Source: Planctomycetales bacterium
Lineage (GTDB): Bacteria; Planctomycetota; Planctomycetia; Isosphaerales; Isosphaeraceae
DNA length: 57,742 bases
Direction: 5' to 3'
Assembly: GCA_027449865.1 (NCBI GenBank)
Contig: DAIDKV010000154.1
Coordinates: forward strand, 1-57,742
The notes beneath the pieces are model-generated. The model worked only from the letters and a program-made list of their open reading frames with translations, made no database searches and was not told the origin of the DNA. Positions 34,179-42,538 of the stretch are shown here, in pieces (positions within the stretch are counted from its first letter, which is position 1; every line of letters begins with the position of its first letter). The position numbers and the translations under genes were made by a program.

Positions 34179-35825
34179 ATGAGAGTCCGAGTCGCGGGGT
34201 CCTGGATGGTCGCGATGCTGGCCCTGGCGATCGCGTCTCTGACCACACCAGCCCGGGCTGGCGGGCCGACCGGCACCGAGGCCCGACGGCCCGAGATCCA
34301 GACCGATCCGGTGGAATCGGCCCGAGACGCCCGGGCCCTGGCCGCCCGGATTGATGCCGTCCTCGCCGCCCGATGGGCGAAGGCCGGAATCCGGCCCGCG
34401 GCGATCTCCGATGACGGCGAGTTCCTCCGGCGCGTCTCTCTTGATCTGGTCGGCAAGATTCCGACCGCCGCCGAGGCCCGCGACTTCCTCGACGACCCGG
34501 CCCCTGGCAAGCGGGCCGCGCTGATCGACCGATTGCTCGACAGCCCGGCATACACGTCGCACGCCACCGAGGTCTGGCGGCGGATGCTCCTGCCCGAGGC
34601 CGACACCGACGACGACGCCCGCCCGTTCGCCTCCACCTTCGCCGGATGGCTCCGCCGCAAGGTCGTCGAGGACGCCGGATACGACCGAATCGTCCGCGAG
34701 ATCCTCACCGCGAAGCTCGACGCGCCCCAGTCGGACCTCGATATCGCCAACGGCGTCGTCCGGGCGGTTCCCTCGCCCTCGCCGGCTGCCTACTACCTGG
34801 CGAAGGGCCGGAAGCCCGAGAGCCTCGCCGCCGGCACGGCACGCGTCTTTCTGGGCGTCCGGCTCGAATGTGCCCAGTGCCACAACCACCCGTTCGCCTC
34901 ATGGAAACGCGAGCAATTCTGGAGCCTCGCCGCCTTCTTCGCCGAGGTCCCCGGCGAGGGGAACGATCCCACCCGAATGATGCGCAGGGAGCGGCCAGCA
35001 CCCGTCCGTGAACTGACCATCCCCGGGACGAAAAAGGTCGTCGCCGCGACCCTCCTCGATGGGACCAAACCCGAGTGGCGCCCCCGCGCCGGTACCCGCG
35101 AAATCCTCGCCGAGTGGGTCACCTCGCCCGAGAATCCGTATTTCGCCCGGGCGCTGGTCAACCGCGTCTGGGCCCGGTTCCTCGGCGCCGGACTGATCGA
35201 ACCGGTCGACGACCTCGACGGCGAGACCGATCCCGAACTCAAGGCCCTGCTCGACGAGGTCTCCGACCAGTTTCGCGCCCACGGCGATCGACTCAAATTC
35301 CTGATCCGAACCCTGACCGCGACCCGAGCCTACCACCTCAGCAGCGCGGGCAACGGAGCCGGACGCGATACCTCCGCGACAGGCCCGATGTTCGCCACAA
35401 TGCCCGTCCGAGGGCTCACGCCGTTGCAACTCTTCGACAGCCTGACCCGGGCGACAGGATCAGGACAACCGGGCGACCGTGCCCGCTTTCTGGAGCTGTT
35501 CAGCGGCGGACAGGAACGGCCGAGCGAGGCCGAGACCACGATCGTCCAGGCACTCACCCTGATGAACGGCTCGTACATCGAGGCCGCCACGAATCCGACC
35601 ACGGGCCGGATCCTCGGCGCCATCGTCGACGCCCCGTTCCTCGACACCAGGGGCCGGATCGAAACGCTGTTTCTCGCCACCCTCACCCGACGCCCCACAC
35701 CCGACGAGATGGCAAAGCTGGTCGAGTACGTCGAGCGAAGGAAGTCAAACGACGACCGCTCCAAAGCCCTCGCCGATATTTTCTGGGCGATTCTGAATGG
35801 GCCCGAGTTTCCTTTAAATCATTGA
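34179..35825 (+). CDS. Exported DUF1549/DUF1553 domain protein
   Basis: The 548-residue product has a signal peptide (MVAMLALAIASLTTPARAGG) and the two planctomycete-enriched domains. DUF1549 (about residues 70-265) includes FLRRVSLDLVGKIPTAAEAR, ALIDRLLDSPAYTSHATEVW and a cytochrome-like CAQCHNHPF heme-like motif near residue 230. DUF1553 (about 310-530) includes PYFARALVNRVWARFLGAGL and LTALQLFDSLTRATG-type sequence. These proteins usually occur beside DUF1501 proteins, as here, and are of unknown function, with suggested roles in extracytoplasmic polysaccharide or redox work. The start has GGGAGGA 8 bases upstream. The CxxCH motif suggests covalent haem attachment, but this is not certain. 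Confidence 0.92.
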   Translation: MRVRVAGSWMVAMLALAIASLTTPARAGGPTGTEARRPEIQTDPVESARDARALAARIDAVLAARWAKAGIRPAAISDDGEFLRRVSLDLVGKIPTAAEARDFLDDPAPGKRAALIDRLLDSPAYTSHATEVWRRMLLPEADTDDDARPFASTFAGWLRRKVVEDAGYDRIVREILTAKLDAPQSDLDIANGVVRAVPSPSPAAYYLAKGRKPESLAAGTARVFLGVRLECAQCHNHPFASWKREQFWSLAAFFAEVPGEGNDPTRMMRRERPAPVRELTIPGTKKVVAATLLDGTKPEWRPRAGTREILAEWVTSPENPYFARALVNRVWARFLGAGLIEPVDDLDGETDPELKALLDEVSDQFRAHGDRLKFLIRTLTATRAYHLSSAGNGAGRDTSATGPMFATMPVRGLTPLQLFDSLTRATGSGQPGDRARFLELFSGGQERPSEAETTIVQALTLMNGSYIEAATNPTTGRILGAIVDAPFLDTRGRIETLFLATLTRRPTPDEMAKLVEYVERRKSNDDRSKALADIFWAILNGPEFPLNH

Positions 35826-35958
35826 GTTTTTCGGTTTTCCGTTATCGGAACTGGTCCGGTCTAAAAAGCGGGTTGTAGGGTGGGCTCCACCCACCGGCGG
35901 AAGCTTCTCATCGGTGGACGACAAAAGACCATCCACGACCGCCGAAACCATCGACCCC

Positions 35959-36036
35959 TGTAGGAGGGGCTCCAGCCCCCGATCCCCACAATCCAAAAGC
36001 AAACGCCAGGATCGCCGGCTGGAGCCGGCTCCTACA
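35959..36036. repeat. REP-like palindromic element, copy 5
   Basis: TGTAGGAGGGGCTCCAGCCC at the left pairs with GGCTGGAGCCGGCTCCTACA at the right. It lies between the DUF1549 and DUF1501 genes. Confidence 0.92.
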
Positions 36037-36073
36037 GAAAACCAAGGACCGCTCCCTAAAGGAGAACCTCCCG

Positions 36074-37447
36074 ATGAATCGAGACCTGTTCCGAGCCAGT
36101 CGGCTCTCCCGTCGCGAGGCCATGCGGCTCTCGGTCGCGAGTGCGATGGGGGTTTTGGGGGCCTCGTCCTCGGGGTGGTTCGAGGCCCTGGCAGCCGACG
36201 CGGCGAGCCATCCGGGGCGGCGGAAGTCTTGCATTTTGCTCTGGATGTCGGGCGGACCGAGCCAGACCGACACGTTCGATCCCAAACCGGGTCACGCCAA
36301 TAGTGGTCCGTTCAAGGCGATCGAGACGGCCGTCCCGGGCATTCGGATGGGTCCGCATCTGCCGAAGCTCGCGAAGCAGATGAAGGACCTGGCCCTGATC
36401 CGATCGATGAACACAAAAGAAGGCGACCATAGCCGGGCGACGTACTACCTCCGCACCGGGTATCTGCCGCAAGGGGCGGTCCGATACCCGACCCTCGGCT
36501 CGCTGGTCGCCAACGAGCTCGACGACGACTCGGTCGAACTGCCGGGTTTTGTAAGCATCGGCCCGGTCCGTTCGATCAATCCGGCCGCGTTCAGCTCGGG
36601 CTTTCTCGGCCCGAAGTGCGCGTCGCTGAACGTCGGCGAGCGAACGATCGCCGGAGCCACGGCCGGTGACGGCGGAGCGTCCTCGCTTCGGGTCGACGAC
36701 ATGGAAATCCCGCGCGGGATCGGGCGGACGCGCGCCGACGACCGAATCGGCCTGATGCGGGAACTCGGCGGCGGCTTCGTGGAGAGCCGTCCTGGCGTTC
36801 CGACCTCCAGCCACCGGAGCGCCTATTCGCGTGCGGTCCGGATGATGCGGTCCGAGGCAGCGAAGGCGTTTGACCTCGACACCGAGCCCGCCGCACTCCA
36901 GGACGCCTACGGCCGGAACCCGTTCGGCCAGGGGTGCCTGCTCGCCCGCCGACTCGTCGAGCGCGGGGTTCCGTTTGTCGAGGTCACGCTCTCATCGGTC
37001 GACGGCAACAGCAACGGCGGCCTCGGCTGGGACACCCACGCCCAGAACTTCGACGCTGTCGCGAAACTCTGCGAGGTGCTCGACGCCGGATGGTCGACAC
37101 TGATGACCGACCTGCGCACCCGCGGCCTGCTCGATCAGACGTTGATCGTCTGGATGGGCGAGTTCGGCCGGACGCCGAAGATCAACGAGAACGCCGGCCG
37201 TGACCACTTCCCGAACGCCTGGTCGACCGTGCTGGCTGGCGGCGGCCTTCGCGGCGGCCAGGCCATCGGCGACACGGGCGTCGACGGCGAGCAGATCAAG
37301 AATCGCCCGGTGAGCGTTCCGGACCTGCTCGCCACGATCGTCAAGGGGCTGGGGATCGACCCGATGAAGCAAAACCTCGCCACCGACGGCCGGCCCATCC
37401 GGATTGTGGACCTCAAGGCCGAACCCATCAAGGAAGTTCTCGGATGA
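36074..37447 (+). CDS. Tat-exported DUF1501 protein
   Basis: The 457-residue protein starts with a twin-arginine-like signal (SRREAMRLSVASAMGVL) and belongs to DUF1501, sulfatase/phosphatase-superfamily proteins abundant in planctomycetes. Marks are CILLWMSGGPSQTDTFDPKP near residue 55, MNTKEGDHSRATYYLRTGYL, PFVEVTLSS and LIVWMGEFGRTPKINENAGR, and a metal-site-like NAGRDHFPNAW. Function is unknown; the pairing with DUF1549/1553 suggests an extracytoplasmic complex. AAAGGAGA lies about eight bases before the ATG. The final TGA overlaps the ATG of the EF-hand gene (ATGA), so the two are coupled. Confidence 0.93.
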   Translation: MNRDLFRASRLSRREAMRLSVASAMGVLGASSSGWFEALAADAASHPGRRKSCILLWMSGGPSQTDTFDPKPGHANSGPFKAIETAVPGIRMGPHLPKLAKQMKDLALIRSMNTKEGDHSRATYYLRTGYLPQGAVRYPTLGSLVANELDDDSVELPGFVSIGPVRSINPAAFSSGFLGPKCASLNVGERTIAGATAGDGGASSLRVDDMEIPRGIGRTRADDRIGLMRELGGGFVESRPGVPTSSHRSAYSRAVRMMRSEAAKAFDLDTEPAALQDAYGRNPFGQGCLLARRLVERGVPFVEVTLSSVDGNSNGGLGWDTHAQNFDAVAKLCEVLDAGWSTLMTDLRTRGLLDQTLIVWMGEFGRTPKINENAGRDHFPNAWSTVLAGGGLRGGQAIGDTGVDGEQIKNRPVSVPDLLATIVKGLGIDPMKQNLATDGRPIRIVDLKAEPIKEVLG

Positions 37448-39099
37448 CCGCCGCCGCGGCCTGGCTGATGCTGGCCCTCTCGGGCGCTCCGGCCGAGGGC
37501 GAGGAGACCGTCCGAATGCTGGTCTTCCTCGCCGAGCGCCGGCCGATTTTTCTGCGGCTCCGGATCACGTCGGGCGGGCATCCGCTCGAAGCCGCCTGGC
37601 TCGACGCGGTTCGATCGGTCCACGCCGGCCTCGACCGCGACCACGACGGCAAGCTCTCGAAACAGGAGCTGGACGAGAAGGCGTTCGCGGCGATCGTCCG
37701 GCTCGCGACGGGCGTTCCGAGGAGCCCCACCACCTCGCCGCCCGACGCCGACAAGGACGGATTCATCACGGTCGACGAGCTGGCCGAGGCGTGGAAGCCC
37801 GCGCTCGGTCCGTTTCGGCTCGGATCGAGGCCCCGGCGGACCTCGGGGCGAACCGATGCGCTCTTCGAGCAGCTTGACCGCGACAAGGACCAGGCGCTCA
37901 GGCGCCTGGAGCTGGCGACGATCGCCGGCTCGCTTCGACCGCTCGACCTCGACGACGACGAGATGATCGCGGCGACCGAGATCGAGGCGCCGGGGGCCTC
38001 GGCGGCCTCGGAGCTGATGGAACAGGTGGGAGGCCGCCGCTCTCGCGAGGCGGCATTGCCTCCGGCGATCGAGCTATCGCCCGGCGAGTCGTCGCTCCGG
38101 CTGGCTCGCACTCTGATCCGCAGGTACGACCGGGCGCCCGACGGCCGCCCGATCCGGCTGGATGACCGACTCTCGCCCGAGGAGTTCTCCATCGGCACAG
38201 CCGCGTTCGAGAAGGCCGACACCAACCACGACGGCGACCTCGACGCCCGCGAACTGCGTGCCTACCTGGCACAGGCACCGATCGACCTCTCGCTGGATGT
38301 GGATATCTCGCCGGATGCGGCCGGTCGATCGACGATCCAGGTGTCGGGCGGCGGCAAGCTGGCCGAGGGCGCCCGCGTCCGGCAGCTCGCCGATGGCGAC
38401 ATCGAGCTGGCGGTCGGGCCGATCCGCCTGGACATCCGGATCGAACCGCCATCGGCCGGCGCCGACGAGGTGCGCAGGGTGCTGACCAACCGGTTCAAGG
38501 CAGCCGATGTGAACAGGAATGGTGTTCTGGAAGGCAAGGAACGCGAGACCCTCGACGCCGCCCGATCGCCGCTGGCCGGGCTTGGCTCGGTCCTCGATCG
38601 CGACGGCGACGGCAAGATCACTCTGCCCGAACTGCTCGACCTCGGCGACCGCCAGGCCGCGGCGGCCAGGCGGCGGCTTCAGGCCACCGTTGACGACGAG
38701 GCGCGGGCCATCTTCGGCATCCTCGACACTGACCGAGACCGTCGATTGAGTGCGCGCGAGGTGATGCGAACGGTCGACCGGGTGTTAACCTGGGACGCCG
38801 ATTCCGACGGCCGGGTGACGCCCGACGAGATCCCCTATCACTTCCTGGTGACGATCGCCCGTGGCGGACTTCCCGGCCTGACGGGTCTGAATGCCAACGT
38901 GAACGCGCCGGCGATTTCGACATCCGAAACGCACAAGTCGGCCCCGGACTGGTTCCAAAAGATGGACGCGAACCAGGACGGCGACATCTCGCGCCGGGAG
39001 TTCCTGGGCCCTCGCGACGCCTTCGAGCGGCTCGACCGCGACAAGGATGGGTTGATCGACGCCGACGAGGCCCGGGCGGCGGTGCCGGGCAAGGGGTGA
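37444..39099 (+). CDS. Exported multi-EF-hand calcium-binding protein
   Basis: The 551-residue product has a signal-like N-terminus (TAAAAWLMLALSGAPAEG) and about eleven EF-hand-like loops. Clear canonical ones are DRDHDGKLSKQEL, DADKDGFITVDEL, DTNHDGDLDARELR, DRDGDGKITLPELL, DADSDGRVTPDEIP, DANQDGDISRREF and DRDKDGLIDADEA. Others (DLDDDEMIAATEI, DTDRDRRLSAREV) are weaker. Such proteins bind Ca2+ outside the cell. The gene overlaps the DUF1501 stop by four bases, which suggests that the two products act together, perhaps with Ca2+ as structural ion. No catalytic domain is seen. Confidence 0.93.
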   Translation: MTAAAAWLMLALSGAPAEGEETVRMLVFLAERRPIFLRLRITSGGHPLEAAWLDAVRSVHAGLDRDHDGKLSKQELDEKAFAAIVRLATGVPRSPTTSPPDADKDGFITVDELAEAWKPALGPFRLGSRPRRTSGRTDALFEQLDRDKDQALRRLELATIAGSLRPLDLDDDEMIAATEIEAPGASAASELMEQVGGRRSREAALPPAIELSPGESSLRLARTLIRRYDRAPDGRPIRLDDRLSPEEFSIGTAAFEKADTNHDGDLDARELRAYLAQAPIDLSLDVDISPDAAGRSTIQVSGGGKLAEGARVRQLADGDIELAVGPIRLDIRIEPPSAGADEVRRVLTNRFKAADVNRNGVLEGKERETLDAARSPLAGLGSVLDRDGDGKITLPELLDLGDRQAAAARRRLQATVDDEARAIFGILDTDRDRRLSAREVMRTVDRVLTWDADSDGRVTPDEIPYHFLVTIARGGLPGLTGLNANVNAPAISTSETHKSAPDWFQKMDANQDGDISRREFLGPRDAFERLDRDKDGLIDADEARAAVPGKG

Positions 39100-39178
39100 A
39101 ATGGCCCTCCGGTTCCCCGTTGCGTATCATGGGGGGATCGTAAGCCGAGGCCCGAGGAGCCGTGCATGAATCTGCCCC

Positions 39179-39256
39179 TGTAGGAGGGAGCTCCCGCTCC
39201 CGATCCGAACGCAGCCTAAGCGAACCTGAAGATCGCCGGCTGGGGTGGGCTCGGAC
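39179..39256. repeat. REP-like element, copy 6 (right end degraded)
   Basis: The left end TGTAGGAGGGAGCTCCCGCT is intact; the right half reads GCCGGCTGGGGTGGGCTCGG, so it no longer pairs fully. Confidence 0.85.
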
Positions 39257-39290
39257 AGGGGCTCGATCCGCATGACGATCGATCAGAGTG

Positions 39291-39438
39291 TCGCGAAGAT
39301 CGCCGGCTGGAGCCGGCTCCTACATAAGAGCAATCCCTTTCGAGATGTGAATCTGCCCCTGTAGGAGGGAGCTCCCGCTCCCGATCCGAACGCAGCCTAA
39401 GCGAACCTGAAGATCGCCGGCTGGAGCCGGCTCCTACA
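39291..39438. repeat. REP-like doublet, copies 7 (partial) and 8
   Basis: A right-half copy (39291-39324) and a full 79-base copy (39360-39438) are joined by a linker with GATGTGAATCTGCCCC, as at 30271-30305. Confidence 0.92.
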
Positions 39439-39454
39439 TATTACGGCGGCAAGA

Positions 39455-39486
39455 AAGTAGGTCAGGCTTTCCAGCCTGACCTACTT
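39455..39486. repeat. Perfect inverted repeat, 14-bp arms and 4-base loop
   Basis: AAGTAGGTCAGGCT (39455-39468), loop TTCC, and AGCCTGACCTACTT (39473-39486). It would form a very stable hairpin and could end transcription from either side. The copy is probably one of a dispersed family. Confidence 0.92.
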
Positions 39487-39790
39487 GAGCTTCTTCTTCG
39501 CCGGCGTCATATTTCCCGTTCTGATCTCCGGGTCCGTCCGCGGGTTGTCAGGGTACGGGCCGAGTCGAATATCGCGGCAGGTAGCGTGAGTATCCGCCGC
39601 CGCCCATGTAGGCCCAGGTCGAGGAAGGGTGTACGAGACGTCCGAAGTCGATCAGGCTTTCCTGCCGACGTTCGACAACCCATTTCGCACAGATTTTCCG
39701 ACGCGAAGGCCCACGGCCTGGGTGGTCAAAGTCGAAGAACAGCGCCCCGAAGGTCCGCGTCGGCGAGCCCTGAAATCGTATCGTTCGTCC
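39487..39790 (-). pseudogene. Possible decayed gene fragment
   Basis: Two leftward frames together look like one broken coding region. One (to 39548) contains TFGALFFDFDHPGRGPSRRK and HPSSTWAYMGGGGYSR; after a Gly-codon run the sequence continues in another frame as TCRDIRLGPYPDNPRTDPEI and stops after TPAKKKLK at 39482-39484. No family is recognised and the N-terminus runs into repeats. It may equally be noncoding. Confidence 0.25.
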
Positions 39791-39796
39791 GTTGTC

Positions 39797-39962
39797 TTTT
39801 CGTGAATTTCGTGTTTTTCGTGGTTCCTCCCCCGACTCTTCAGAATCGCGGGGGAATCCTGCCCTCGGATCGCTTTCCTCGGTGGGCGGAGCCCGCCCGA
39901 CAAGGCTCGTCCGCACGCCGAGGATTCGCTCTCTTTTCGTGCCCTTCGTGTTTTTCGTGGTT
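39797..39962. repeat. Two CACGAAA-type short repeats
   Basis: 39797-39825 and 39934-39962 share TTTTCGTG, TTCGTGTTTTTCGTGGTT. On the minus strand they spell the spurious peptide NHEKHEIHEK. A related GTGGGCGGAGCCC word follows each copy (near 39887 and 39993). Confidence 0.85.
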
Positions 39963-39990
39963 GCTCCTCAACACCTCACCTTTGCATCTC

Positions 39991-40329
39991 TCAGTGGGCG
40001 GAGCCCAGCCGCGATTCGACCTCGCGGCGAAGGGCGTCGAGGTACGAGGCCAGGTCGGGCTGAGTCCGGGAATCAACCCGATGACGAAGGTCGAGAATCC
40101 TCGGCTGGAGCGCGGAGAGTTCGCGACGCGCGGCGTCGACCTCGGGACCTTTCAGCGCCCGGACGGCCCGGTGCGATCGCGCGGCCAGCTCGCGGAGCGA
40201 GGCGGCCAGGTCGGACGGGTCGCCGTGCGCCTCGCGATCGGAGATCGGCCGGCTTGTTGCGTGGGCGTGGGCGGGCGGGAACAGAGGGCGGCGGGTGGGC
40301 GTTGGCGTTCTGGGTCGTGCAGTCGTCAT
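39991..40329 (-). CDS. Small Arg/Ala-rich helical protein, unknown function
   Basis: The 112-residue frame starts MTTARPRTPTPTRRPLFPPA with GAGGA about ten bases upstream. The second half is a plausible amphipathic helix (DLAASLRELAARSHRAVRAL, then ARRELSALQPRILDLRHRV). The last residues are encoded by a dispersed GTGGGCGGAGCCC word, so the true end may have been altered by a repeat. No domain is recognised. It stands alone between repeat tracts; its strand matches the MurE-like gene. Confidence 0.55.
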   Translation of the reverse strand: MTTARPRTPTPTRRPLFPPAHAHATSRPISDREAHGDPSDLAASLRELAARSHRAVRALKGPEVDAARRELSALQPRILDLRHRVDSRTQPDLASYLDALRREVESRLGSAH

Positions 40330-40613
40330 CGTGCGGTCCTCGCGCGTTCCGTGTCGAGTGGCACGGCCTTCCTGGCCGAGGTCCCCCGGCGCTACGGCGC
40401 CGGACGTCCGGCGGGAGAGCCCCAGTCCCGGAATCCAGGTCGATCGAGCCCGGAGCGAGTGGCCCCACGCAGGCGATCGACCGGTCGGATATCGTAAGAA
40501 GACGCTCTCCGCTTCCCTTTTGTTCGCGGTCGAAGCCCGATCGTTCAGGCTGCTTTACAAAAATTATCGAGAGCGGGATCGTCGTCGATCCTCGATTCCG
40601 GAGTTCAACCTGT

Positions 40614-42221
40614 TCAGGCCGATCGGGTTACGGGCCGGATCGGTCGGGCGTGGCGACGGAGCCAGGCGCGGGCGATGGCGACGTCGTCGAACGGGACGGC
40701 GTGATCGGCGAGGATCTGGTACGTGTGCCGACCCTTGCCCGCGATCAAGACCGCGTCGCCGGGTCGGGCATCGGCGAGCACCGCCTCGATCGCCCGGCGC
40801 CGATCGGGCTCCAGGCGCACCTTCCCCGGCCGTCGGAACCCGGCCAGGATTTGATCGAGGATCTGGTCGGGATCCTCGGATCGGGGATTGTGACTTGTTA
40901 AAGTAATCCGATCCGCGCAGGCCTCGACGGCCTCGGCGATCCGTCGACGGTGGTCGGGGTGGCTGCCTCCCTCGGCGCCGACGACACAGTGGACGCGTCC
41001 CGCGGCGACGGCCCGCGCGGCGATGAGGGCCTCGGCGATGGCCTCGGGGGTCTCGGCGGCGTCGACCCGAACATCGAAGTCCTGCCCTTCGTTGATCGAT
41101 TCGAGTCGGCCGGCGACGGGTGCGACGCGTTCCAGGCCGAGGGCGATCGCCTCGGCGTCGATCTCCATGGCCCTGGCCATCGCGGCGGCGGCCAGGGCGC
41201 AGGCGGCGGCCCTCGGGCCGACGGGTCGGAGGTCCACCGTGATCTCGCGGTCGAGCCCGCGAACGATCATCCGCGTTCCGTCGGCGTCGAGCCGGACGAT
41301 CCGGCCGGTGAGATCGGCCGGGCGATCGGGCCGCGCGGCTGGCTCCATTGCGTAGGAGAGCCGATCGGCGTCGAGGTTCACCCCGCCGAGGATCTCGGCG
41401 TTCGGGTCGTCGGCGTTGACGATCACGACTCCGCCCGGGACCACCTGGCGCACCAGTCGAGCCTTGGCGCGTCGACGTTCGAGCCGGACCTCTTCCGGGA
41501 AGCCCCAGGGCGCGGAGACATCCGTGACGAGCGCCGCGTGAAGCCCGACCCCGTCGAAGGCGCGGTGCTCGATCGCCTCGGCCGAGGCTTCCAGAACGGC
41601 CGCCTCGCAGCCGCGGTCAACCATCTCGGCCATCATCGCGGCGAGGCTCGCGGCGTCGGGGGCGAAGGCGGTATCCGTCCGGTCGAGCCGGGTCCGGCCG
41701 GGACCGCCGCCCGGACGCCGGATCGCGGCGCCCAGCGCGTGGGGTCCCTCGCCGTCGAAGAAGCCCAGCGCTCCGACGAGCCCCGATCGATGCCCGGCCG
41801 CCTCGAAGATCGATCGAACGAACACGGCGGCGAGGGTCCGGCCGAAGCTCCCGGTGACGGCCGCCGCCAGCAGGTGCCGCGAGGGATCACCGGCGAGCGC
41901 CTGGCAGATCCTCGCGTGGGCCGCGGCGGCGTCGTTGACGACGACCTGGAGCCGACCGGCGTCGGGACAGGGGCGCTCGACCACCACGCCAGCGGCGCCT
42001 CGTTCGAGGGCCTCGCGAACGTGGGCGTGTCCGTCGTAACCCGGTCGGGCGCTCCGGGTCGCCACGAAAACCTGGCCCGGGTCGAGTCGACGATGATCGT
42101 CGGAGCAGCCGGAGACTTCCCAGTCGGCGCAGCCGACGAACTGGGCCTGCGGGAGCAGCCGCCTCAGGCTCACTGAAGGGATCCCCCGCTGGGGCAGACG
42201 ATCAACGAACCAGCGCGCCAT
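40614..42221 (-). CDS. Divergent MurE-like Mur ligase
   Basis: The overall layout matches UDP-N-acetylmuramyl-tripeptide synthetase (MurE), a cytosolic enzyme adding the third residue of peptidoglycan stem peptides: an N-terminal UDP-binding domain (DPGQVFVATRSARPGYDGHA), a central ATPase domain and a C-terminal domain (VHCVVGAEGGSHPDHRR, then DPDQILDQILAGF, VLIAGKGRHTYQIL). But key sites differ. The P-loop is GSFGRT with Arg128 where MurE has Lys, the DHLD-type motif is replaced by SAPWGFP, and the DNPR amino-acid motif reads HNPR with His444. The 535-residue start at 42221 (MARWFVDRLPQRG) was chosen as the longer frame is unrelated. It may be a MurE paralogue with altered substrate or lost activity. 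No other cell-wall gene is adjacent. Confidence 0.8.
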   Translation of the reverse strand: MARWFVDRLPQRGIPSVSLRRLLPQAQFVGCADWEVSGCSDDHRRLDPGQVFVATRSARPGYDGHAHVREALERGAAGVVVERPCPDAGRLQVVVNDAAAAHARICQALAGDPSRHLLAAAVTGSFGRTLAAVFVRSIFEAAGHRSGLVGALGFFDGEGPHALGAAIRRPGGGPGRTRLDRTDTAFAPDAASLAAMMAEMVDRGCEAAVLEASAEAIEHRAFDGVGLHAALVTDVSAPWGFPEEVRLERRRAKARLVRQVVPGGVVIVNADDPNAEILGGVNLDADRLSYAMEPAARPDRPADLTGRIVRLDADGTRMIVRGLDREITVDLRPVGPRAAACALAAAAMARAMEIDAEAIALGLERVAPVAGRLESINEGQDFDVRVDAAETPEAIAEALIAARAVAAGRVHCVVGAEGGSHPDHRRRIAEAVEACADRITLTSHNPRSEDPDQILDQILAGFRRPGKVRLEPDRRRAIEAVLADARPGDAVLIAGKGRHTYQILADHAVPFDDVAIARAWLRRHARPIRPVTRSA

Positions 42222-42538
42222 CGGCTTGAGCCTCCTTGCTTCGCCACGCTCTCGCCCGTTCGGGACGGCCGACGGCGGGCCTAACGGGTCCGTCCGGCGC
42301 GGGATGGATATCCCGCCCGTCCCGCCCTTTCGTGCCCGACCGTCACGATCTCCCGATCGCGGGCGGTCATCCTCCGCGTTCCCTCGCGCTGGATGCCTCG
42401 CCTGAAGGTGGGCGGCATTTTGGCCGATCCCCGGAAAAAGGCAATGCCAGACTGCCACAATCGCCGATAACCGTCGGTTGGGTCGCGAGCAAGCCGGGAG
42501 GATCGGCGAGGTCTGGCGGCGGTGGGGTCCTGACTCGA
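42222..42538. other. Gap without gene
   Basis: About 320 bases between the porin end and the MurE-like start. I see no domain, promoter or terminator. Confidence 0.5.
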
